Shown: positions 6,354-10,791 of the stretch, piece by piece | Layout of the letters: each line of letters opens with the position of its first letter | Numbering within the stretch: position 1 is the first letter of the stretch | Assembly (NCBI GenBank): GCA_002441865.1 | Contig: DJNY01000008.1 | Coordinates: 1-12,788, forward strand | DNA: 12,788 nt | Direction of reading: 5' to 3' | From: Lachnospiraceae bacterium UBA6452 | Lineage (GTDB): Bacteria; Bacillota; Clostridia; Lachnospirales; Lachnospiraceae | Notes under the pieces: generated by a model | What the model saw: only the letters and a program-made list of their open reading frames with translations | What the model was told of the DNA's origin: nothing | Databases searched by the model: none | Program-made: the position numbers and the translations under genes

Positions 6354-6371
6354 GTTTGAAATATTTCAAAC
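6354..6371. promoter_or_regulatory. Perfect 18-bp palindrome upstream of rubrerythrin
   Basis: GTTTGAAATATTTCAAAC is an exact palindrome of two 9-bp halves with no spacer, about 50 bp before the rubrerythrin ATG. TTGAAA within it could be the -35 of the rubrerythrin promoter on the minus strand, with AT-rich -10 candidates (TAAAAT) downstream. It does not have the 7-1-7 form of a Fur/PerR box, so its binding protein may be something else. Confidence 0.5.
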
Positions 6372-6377
6372 ATGAAA

Positions 6378-6395
6378 CTGTGATTTTCATCACAG
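6378..6395 (-). terminator. GNRA-loop hairpin just after perR
   Basis: Read on the minus strand, CTGTGAT and ATCACAG pair around a GAAA tetraloop, followed by only a short T stretch. It is 10 bp past the perR stop. It may stabilise the 3' end of the perR message or end part of transcription; the weak T tract argues against a full terminator. Confidence 0.45.
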
Positions 6396-6405
6396 AAGTT
6401 ACCTT

Positions 6406-6795
6406 TTATTCTGCTTTGACACAGGCGGGACAAAGACCGTAAAAGTGAGTACAGTGTCCTTTGATCTTCCCGGCAAAATGTTCACCTGCCAGCTTGTCGA
6501 TAGAATCGATATCCGGCATTTCGAGATCCAGAACTGCATGGCAGCGCTCACATACGAAATGATAATGCGGTGAGGTATCCGCATCGAAGTGATCGACACC
6601 ATCGCCTAAATGCAATCTGAGGAGCTGCCCGCGATCGGAAAGCAGTGTCAGATTCCGATATACGGTGCCAAGGCTGATATTGGGAAATTCTTCCCGGATA
6701 TTGGCATATACAACATCTGCAGTGGGATGATCCTTACGGGTCATTAAAAACTGCAATATGGCTTCGCGCTGTCTGCTGTATTTTAATCCGGCCAT
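6406..6795 (-). CDS. perR: PerR-type Fur-family peroxide-sensing repressor
   Basis: A 129-residue winged-helix repressor of the Fur family. Residues 1-60 hold the DNA-binding domain ('KYSRQREAILQFL', 'HPTADVVYANI', 'ISLGTVYRNLTLL'). The regulatory metal ligands of PerR line up: H23, D71 in 'HFDAD', H77 and H79 in 'PHYHFVC', and D90. Structural zinc is bound by C82-x2-C85 and C122-x2-C125. An Asp rather than Glu at the position of Bacillus subtilis Asp85 (D71) is the trait that marks PerR against Fur. Oxidation of a metal-bound His by peroxide releases it from DNA. AAGGAG precedes the ATG, and a perfect PerR box lies over its promoter, implying autoregulation. The neighbouring rubrerythrin is a typical target. 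Confidence 0.88.
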   Translation of the reverse strand: MAGLKYSRQREAILQFLMTRKDHPTADVVYANIREEFPNISLGTVYRNLTLLSDRGQLLRLHLGDGVDHFDADTSPHYHFVCERCHAVLDLEMPDIDSIDKLAGEHFAGKIKGHCTHFYGLCPACVKAE

Positions 6796-6820
6796 CTGAC
6801 TTCTCCTTTCTGGTATTAGA

Positions 6821-6839
6821 AACAGTAATGATTACTGTT
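6821..6839. promoter_or_regulatory. PerR box (autoregulatory operator)
   Basis: AACAGTAATGATTACTGTT is an exact 9-1-9 palindrome. Its centre, TAAT-N-ATTA, fits the 7-1-7 Fur/PerR consensus TTATAATNATTATAA. It lies directly downstream of the perR -10 and would cover the transcription start, so bound PerR should block its own gene. Confidence 0.75.
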
Positions 6840-6870
6840 ATTATAATAGCAGAAAATAAAAAATTGTCAA
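6840..6870 (-). promoter_or_regulatory. Promoter of perR
   Basis: On the minus strand a perfect TTGACA (6870 to 6865) is followed by TATTAT (6848 to 6843, spacer 16) or, overlapping, TATAAT (6845 to 6840, spacer 19). The adjoining PerR box starts one to four bases further downstream. Confidence 0.7.
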
Positions 6871-6920
6871 CAGGTTTTCATAAAAATTTTCTAAAAAGGA
6901 TAATATTCCTCGAAACTGCA

Positions 6921-6949
6921 TAGACGACTGAAAATGAACAGGCTATACT
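6921..6949 (+). promoter_or_regulatory. Promoter of the sensor kinase operon
   Basis: TAGACG (6921-6926), a 17-base spacer and TATACT (6944-6949). Transcription would start near 6956, which excludes the in-frame ATG at 6934 and supports the ATG at 6985 with its AGGAGAAA site. Confidence 0.55.
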
Positions 6950-6984
6950 ATAGGTACAATGTAGAATTTTACAGGAGAAACGCA

Positions 6985-8124
6985 ATGAAAGATAAGATGA
7001 AAAATGTATCGCTTCGTACAAAACTGATTATGGCGTGTACGGCGATGGTACTGATTCCGCTTGTTTTGACGTTGTTATCCTTTTGCCTGCTCCGTTTGTA
7101 TATGACACATCGTATGGGATCCCAGGCTGCCTTGATCTTTGCTGAGCAGAAGATCAGCCGGACATTCTTTTTTGATATGTTTATGGCGATCGTCCTGATC
7201 ATGTTTTTCTCGGTTTACATGTTCAGGGGACTGTTGCACAGATGGTTTGTCAGGCCGATCGATGAACTCAGCGTAGCTATGAAAAACATTGCGGAAGGCA
7301 ATCTGGAATACCAGCTGGATGTCCAATATACGGGAGAAGTCGGAGAACTGTTTCATAATTATGAAGAGATGCGGCTCCGGTTGAAGGAATCGACGGAAGA
7401 GTCCATAGAAAACGAAAAGAAAAACAGGGAACTGATCAGCAATATCACACATGATCTGAAAACACCGATCACTTCCATTACCGGATATGTGGAAGGCATT
7501 ATGGATGGCGTGGCGGATACGCCGGAGAAGATGGATAAATATATCCGTACGATTTATAATAAATCAAACGAACTGAACCGTCTGATCAATGAGCTGACAT
7601 TTTATGCGGGCATTGACTGTAACAGGATCCCCTATAATTTCAGAAGGATGAATGTTGCGGAATTTTTCCAGGATTGCGTGGAAGAGGTCGGACTGGATCT
7701 GGAGTCAAAGAATATTGAATTGAATTTCTATAATCTGGTTTCGCCGGAAACACAGATCATTGCAGATCCGGAGCAGCTCCGCCGGGTGATCAGCAATATT
7801 ATAGGAAACAGTGTGAAATATCTGGATAAGGAGCATGGAAAGATTGAGATCCGTATTCTGGATGAAGTGGATGCGATCCGTGTGGAGATTGAAGATAACG
7901 GAAAAGGGATCGCTGCCAAAGATCTGGGACATATCTTTGAACGGTTTTACCGCACGGATTCTTCCCGGAATTCGACAAAAGGCGGAAGTGGCATCGGTCT
8001 TTCCATTGTAAAAAAGATCATAGAAGATCACGGTGGTTACATTTGGGCAACCAGCAGGGAAGGTGAAGAAACCTGTATGCATTTCGTGATCAGAAAGTAC
8101 AAAGAGGTAGAACGTGATGAATAA
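6985..8124 (+). CDS. Sensor histidine kinase, two membrane helices with HAMP
   Basis: A 379-residue membrane sensor kinase. Membrane helix 1 spans residues about 13-38 and helix 2 about 61-84, leaving an external loop of only about 20 residues, so it probably senses something in or at the membrane or through a partner. A HAMP linker follows ('RPIDELSVAMKNIAEGNLEY', 90-109 onward). The dimerisation domain carries the phosphorylated His156 in 'NITHDLKTPITSI'. The ATPase domain is complete: N box with N271 and N275, G1 box 'EDNGKGIA' (303-310), F box 'IFERFYR' (317-323) and G2 box 'GGSGIGLS' (333-340). ATG 6985 is preferred over 6934 because of the AGGAGAAA site and the promoter position. Its stop overlaps the response-regulator start by 8 bp, so the two proteins are a cognate pair. 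Confidence 0.92.
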   Translation: MKDKMKNVSLRTKLIMACTAMVLIPLVLTLLSFCLLRLYMTHRMGSQAALIFAEQKISRTFFFDMFMAIVLIMFFSVYMFRGLLHRWFVRPIDELSVAMKNIAEGNLEYQLDVQYTGEVGELFHNYEEMRLRLKESTEESIENEKKNRELISNITHDLKTPITSITGYVEGIMDGVADTPEKMDKYIRTIYNKSNELNRLINELTFYAGIDCNRIPYNFRRMNVAEFFQDCVEEVGLDLESKNIELNFYNLVSPETQIIADPEQLRRVISNIIGNSVKYLDKEHGKIEIRILDEVDAIRVEIEDNGKGIAAKDLGHIFERFYRTDSSRNSTKGGSGIGLSIVKKIIEDHGGYIWATSREGEETCMHFVIRKYKEVERDE

Positions 8125-8806
8125 GATTTTAATTATTGAAGATGAAGAAGCGATCGCAGAACTGGAAAAGGATTATCTGGAGATCAGTGATTTTGAAGTA
8201 ACGATAGAAAATGATGGGGAAAAAGGATTGAAAACAGCGCTTTCCGGGGATTTTGACCTGATCATCCTTGATCTGATGCTTCCGGGTATTGATGGCTATG
8301 AAATCTGTAAGCAGGTCAGAAGCCAGAAAAATATCCCGATCATCATGGTATCGGCAAAGAAGGATGATATTGATAAGATCAGAGGACTGGGACTCGGTGC
8401 AGATGACTATATGACAAAGCCATTCAGTCCAAGCGAACTGGTAGCACGTGTGAAAGCACATTTATCCCGTTATGAAAGACTGATCGGTTCCAATCAGAAG
8501 CAGAATGATATTGTGGAGATCCGGGGCATCAAGATCGATAAAACAGCGAGAAGAGTTTATGTGGACGGAGAAGAAAAGGTATTCACGACAAAGGAATTTG
8601 ATCTTCTGACATTTCTGGCAGAGAATCCGAACCATGTCTTTACAAAAGATGAATTGTTCCGTGAGATCTGGGATATGGATTCAGTCGGAGATATTGCGAC
8701 TGTCACAGTGCATATCAAGAAGATCCGGGAAAAGATCGAATACGATACCTCCAAGCCACAGTATATAGAAACTATTTGGGGAGTGGGATATAGATTTAAA
8801 GTATAA
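8117..8806 (+). CDS. OmpR/PhoB-family response regulator
   Basis: A 229-residue cytoplasmic regulator, partner of the overlapping kinase. Receiver domain residues 1-115: acidic pocket E8-D9, phospho-acceptor D52 in 'LIILDLMLPGIDG', S79 in 'IIMVSAKKD', and K101 in 'DDYMTKPFSPSEL'. The DNA-binding winged helix is at about 130-229, with 'FTTKEFDLLTFLAENPNHVFTKDEL', 'TVTVHIKKIREKIE' (recognition helix), and the standard end 'YIETIWGVGYRFKV'. I start at ATG 8117 with GAGGT 8 bases upstream; a GTG one codon earlier is less likely. The last codons form one arm of a 14-bp inverted repeat, and the same 3' coding end recurs twice more downstream (8877-8914 and 8915-8941), a sign of past rearrangement. 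Target genes are unknown. Confidence 0.93.
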   Translation: MNKILIIEDEEAIAELEKDYLEISDFEVTIENDGEKGLKTALSGDFDLIILDLMLPGIDGYEICKQVRSQKNIPIIMVSAKKDDIDKIRGLGLGADDYMTKPFSPSELVARVKAHLSRYERLIGSNQKQNDIVEIRGIKIDKTARRVYVDGEEKVFTTKEFDLLTFLAENPNHVFTKDELFREIWDMDSVGDIATVTVHIKKIREKIEYDTSKPQYIETIWGVGYRFKV

Positions 8807-8830
8807 ATATGAGTGCCCCCAAATAGTTTC
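8768..8830 (+). repeat. 14-bp perfect inverted repeat across the response-regulator stop
   Basis: GAAACTATTTGGGG (8768-8781, inside the coding sequence) is exactly complementary to CCCCAAATAGTTTC (8817-8830), with a 35-base loop that contains the stop codon. The right arm also competes for pairing with TTTGGGG at 8877-8883. There is no T tract, so it is not a standard terminator. Confidence 0.8.
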
Positions 8831-8914
8831 GTGGGATGCGCAGCTACGCGCGCCCATATCGCTGGAGCGATATGTCTTTGGGGAGTGGAATATAGGTTTA
8901 AATATAAATATGAG
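8775..8914 (+). repeat. Pair of 38-39 bp direct repeats flanking a hairpin-rich insert
   Basis: Copy 1 (8775-8813, 39 bases) is the end of the response-regulator gene. Copy 2 (8877-8914, 38 bases) matches it at 36 of 39 positions, with two A/G changes and one missing G. The copies flank 63 bases of insert and are 102 bases apart, so they stay in the same reading frame. The missing G removes the copy 1 stop in copy 2. Confidence 0.85.
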
Positions 8915-8941
8915 GGTGTTGGTTACAGGTTTAAGGTATGA
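8813..8941 (+). pseudogene. Remnant response-regulator 3' end in an open 42-codon frame
   Basis: Reading in the response-regulator frame after its TAA, a frame opens with GTG at 8813 and runs through the palindromic element to the TGA at 8939-8941. Its second half reads WGVEYRFKYKYEG and then GVGYRFKV, the latter identical to the true C-terminus of the regulator. The last copy uses different codons at six of nine positions, all synonymous, so it is an old or separately derived response-regulator end rather than a fresh copy. The TGA overlaps the next gene's ATG. No clear ribosome binding site precedes the GTG. I read this as debris of a former regulator gene; a translated small peptide is possible but unsupported. 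Confidence 0.5.
8817..8883 (+). mobile_element. Possible miniature palindromic element (67 bp)
   Basis: The segment is bounded by inverted 7-mers CCCCAAA (8817-8823) and TTTGGGG (8877-8883). It contains two compact hairpins in a row: GGG-a-TGCGC (8833-8841) with GCGCGCCC (8848-8855), and CATATCGC (8855-8862) with GCGATATG (8867-8874) around a TGGA loop. This three-stem layout is like known bacterial palindromic repeats, and its GC-rich core differs from the AT-rich flanks. No transposase is present. Whether it is a dispersed repeat cannot be judged from one copy. Confidence 0.45.
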
Positions 8942-9636
8942 TGCAGATGATAACAGACAATACGATACAATATGAAGACAAAGATCTGCTGGTTGTTTAT
9001 AAGCCCGCAGGGCTGGCGACCCAGTCTGCAAGAGTGACAAGTCCGGATCTGGTTTCTGCCGTGACGCGGTATTTGAAAGGAGCGCCTGTCTATGTGGTGC
9101 ACAGACTGGATCAGCCGGTAGAAGGACTGCTTGTGCTGGCAAAGACAAAGCAGGCTGCAGCGGGGCTGAATAAACAGCTTCAGACAGGAACGCTGAATAA
9201 GCAGTATTATGCACTTGTGCATCAGGAAGCAGAAAAGCTCCCTGCAGAAGGAACGCTGGTGGATCATTTATGGAAGAACCCACAGACCCGGAAAGCGGAA
9301 ATTGTGGCGCAGGCATCGGGCAAAGGAAAATGTGCAAAGCTGCATTACCGTGTACTGACGAAGGAAGCGGATACAGCACTGCTTGATGTCCGAATAGAAA
9401 CCGGGAGGTTCCATCAGATCAGAGCACAGCTTGCACATGCGGGATTTCCTATTTTAGGAGATCAGAAGTACGGAACGCAGGCATCTATGGAGCACTCTGA
9501 GCAGCTCGGGATCAAAAATGTTTCGCTTTTCGCCTATGCGGTTGCTTTTACACATCCAAAAACAGGAAAACAGATGGCATTTCAGGCAAAATCTGAAAAC
9601 CCGGCGATCAGCCATTTATTAACAGCTATGAATTAA
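8938..9636 (+). CDS. RluA-family RNA pseudouridine synthase
   Basis: A 232-residue (or slightly shorter) cytoplasmic enzyme that converts uridine to pseudouridine in RNA. The catalytic motif 'HRLDQPVEGLLVLAKT' has the nucleophilic Asp at residue 58. Upstream is 'YEDKDLLVVYKPAGL', and the C-terminal half has 'LLDVRIETGRFHQIRAQLAH' and 'FPILGDQKYG', all standard for the RluA/RluC/RluD group. No S4 RNA-binding domain precedes the catalytic part, so it is the short form. The exact RNA target cannot be assigned. Three in-frame ATGs compete (8938, 8941, 8947). AAGG at 8933-8936 is placed best for 8947, while 8938 overlaps the stop of the preceding remnant frame (ATGA). It follows the two-component operon and ends 1 bp before a hairpin that also carries the next gene's ribosome binding site. 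Confidence 0.9.
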   Translation: MMQMITDNTIQYEDKDLLVVYKPAGLATQSARVTSPDLVSAVTRYLKGAPVYVVHRLDQPVEGLLVLAKTKQAAAGLNKQLQTGTLNKQYYALVHQEAEKLPAEGTLVDHLWKNPQTRKAEIVAQASGKGKCAKLHYRVLTKEADTALLDVRIETGRFHQIRAQLAHAGFPILGDQKYGTQASMEHSEQLGIKNVSLFAYAVAFTHPKTGKQMAFQAKSENPAISHLLTAMN

Positions 9637-9637
9637 G

Positions 9638-9688
9638 AAAAAATGCCCATACTAATCTGGAAGAGAACAGAGCAGGTGGGTATTTTTT
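9638..9688 (+). terminator. Terminator hairpin fused to the RBS of the AI-2E permease gene
   Basis: AAAAAATGCCCAT (9638-9650) pairs with GTGGGTATTTTTT (9676-9688; two G-T wobbles) around a 25-base loop, starting one base after the pseudouridine synthase stop. The 3' T run is followed directly by the ATG at 9689, and the ribosome binding site AGGTGGG (9674-9680) is in the 3' arm. Compare 1462-1521. Confidence 0.65.
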
Positions 9689-10738
9689 ATGCATAAAATA
9701 TGGGAAACATATCGAAAACAAATAGAGTTTTGCATGGTGGCGATTCTGCTGTTTATCCTGTTCCGTTACTTTATCGGGCTTCTGGCACCGTTTCTGGTGG
9801 CGGCAATACTGATGGCGGTTTATGAAAAGCCGGTCTGCTGTCTGAAACGAAAGACAGGAATCGGCGGACAGCTTTGGACAGCTGTTCTGCTCCTGCTGAC
9901 AGTGCTGCTTCTGATTCTGCTTTTCTGGCTGTCCGGCAGAAAAATACTGGCCTGTGGAATGCTGTTCTGGGAGAGACGGAGTGAATATCAGGAAACATTT
10001 CTGTGCACAGTCAGGGACTGCTGTGGATACATTGAAACCGGAATGCGCCTTGAAAAAGGCATGCTCTGGCAGAAGCTGCAGCAGGGCAGCGTGACAGTCT
10101 GTCAGAAACTGTCTGCCATGGCTTACAGAAATTCCTACCAGTATTTTACAGGTGCGATACAGGCAGGGGCTTTTTTTCTGGTGACAGTGACCGCGATCTT
10201 ATTATATGCAAAGGACTGGGAAAAACTGCAGAAATGGAGAGAACAGGAAGATCAGAAAAGCAGACTATGGCAGGTGATAGGTGAAATCATGCGCTATCTG
10301 CGCGTGAGTCTGCTGGCACAGGGAAAGATCATGACGGCGATCGCACTTCTGTGCCTGCTGGGTTTCCGGATCGCAGGGCTTTCCAATGCTCCGGGACTTG
10401 CCGTGCTGACGGCTTTTCTGGATGTGCTCCCTTTTATCGGAACGGGGATCGTGATCCTGCCGATGGCGGTCTGGCAGTTTTTAAAACGGAATCTGTTTGC
10501 GGGAATTGTGTTGCTGCTTACTTATGCATCGGCTGTTTTTGCAAGAGAATATCTGGAACCGAAGCTGATCAGCCATAAAATGGGAGTATCACCGGTTCTG
10601 ACGCTGCTGGGGATCTACGCGGGTGTCAAAGTATTTGGAATCGGTGGGATTGTGCTGGGACCTTTGTATGTGATCATTTTAGCATTTGTATACAGAAGTT
10701 CTTTTGCAAATCTTAAGAATACTTTTGTGGAAAGATAG
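9689..10738 (+). CDS. AI-2E family transporter / permease
   Basis: A 349-residue polytopic membrane protein of the AI-2E/PerM/YtvI family. Hydrophobic segments are at about 13-44, 61-81, 156-173, 211-229, 233-263, 268-285 and 303-336. The family's core motifs are present: 'FLDVLPFIGTGIVILP' (243-258) and, in the last third, 'EYLEPKLISHKMGVSP' (287-302) followed by 'LLGIYAGVKVFGIGGIVLGPL'. A soluble loop lies between about residues 85 and 155. Members include the autoinducer-2 exporter TqsA, Na+/H+ antiporters and the sporulation protein YtvI; the substrate here cannot be assigned by sequence alone. The ATG at 9689 directly follows the T tract of a terminator-like hairpin that contains its ribosome binding site, so expression may depend on read-through. 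Confidence 0.87.
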   Translation: MHKIWETYRKQIEFCMVAILLFILFRYFIGLLAPFLVAAILMAVYEKPVCCLKRKTGIGGQLWTAVLLLLTVLLLILLFWLSGRKILACGMLFWERRSEYQETFLCTVRDCCGYIETGMRLEKGMLWQKLQQGSVTVCQKLSAMAYRNSYQYFTGAIQAGAFFLVTVTAILLYAKDWEKLQKWREQEDQKSRLWQVIGEIMRYLRVSLLAQGKIMTAIALLCLLGFRIAGLSNAPGLAVLTAFLDVLPFIGTGIVILPMAVWQFLKRNLFAGIVLLLTYASAVFAREYLEPKLISHKMGVSPVLTLLGIYAGVKVFGIGGIVLGPLYVIILAFVYRSSFANLKNTFVER

Positions 10739-10750
10739 GGAGTTATAGCA

Positions 10751-10756
10751 TATAAT
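10751..10756 (+). promoter_or_regulatory. Possible -10 element of the solute-binding lipoprotein gene
   Basis: A perfect TATAAT lies 36 bases before the ATG at 10792. The best -35 (TTGTGG, 10725-10730) is 20 bases away, which is too far, so an activator or read-through from the permease gene is possible. GGAAAGGAAAG (10774-10784) is the ribosome binding site. Confidence 0.4.
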
Positions 10757-10791
10757 CAAACTTAGAAAAACTGGGAAAGGAAAGTCTGAGT

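Noticed and set aside
6354..6371. Assigning the rubrerythrin palindrome to Rex or PerR
   Set aside because: It matches the Rex consensus (TTGTTAA-N4-TTAACAA) only in part and lacks the 7-1-7 PerR form, so no regulator is named.
6934..6984. Upstream ATG for the sensor kinase adding 17 residues
   Set aside because: It lies inside the likely promoter (before the TATACT at 6944-6949) and lacks a ribosome binding site, whereas ATG 6985 has AGGAGAAA.
8817..8883. Reading the hairpin cluster as a riboswitch or structured non-coding RNA gene
   Set aside because: The stems are short, no known riboswitch core is recognisable, and the flanking direct repeats explain the region better as an insertion or recombination scar.
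8681..9379. 232-codon open frame on the minus strand
   Set aside because: Antisense to the response-regulator end, the scar and the pseudouridine synthase; low-complexity S, P, L, A-rich product with no domain.
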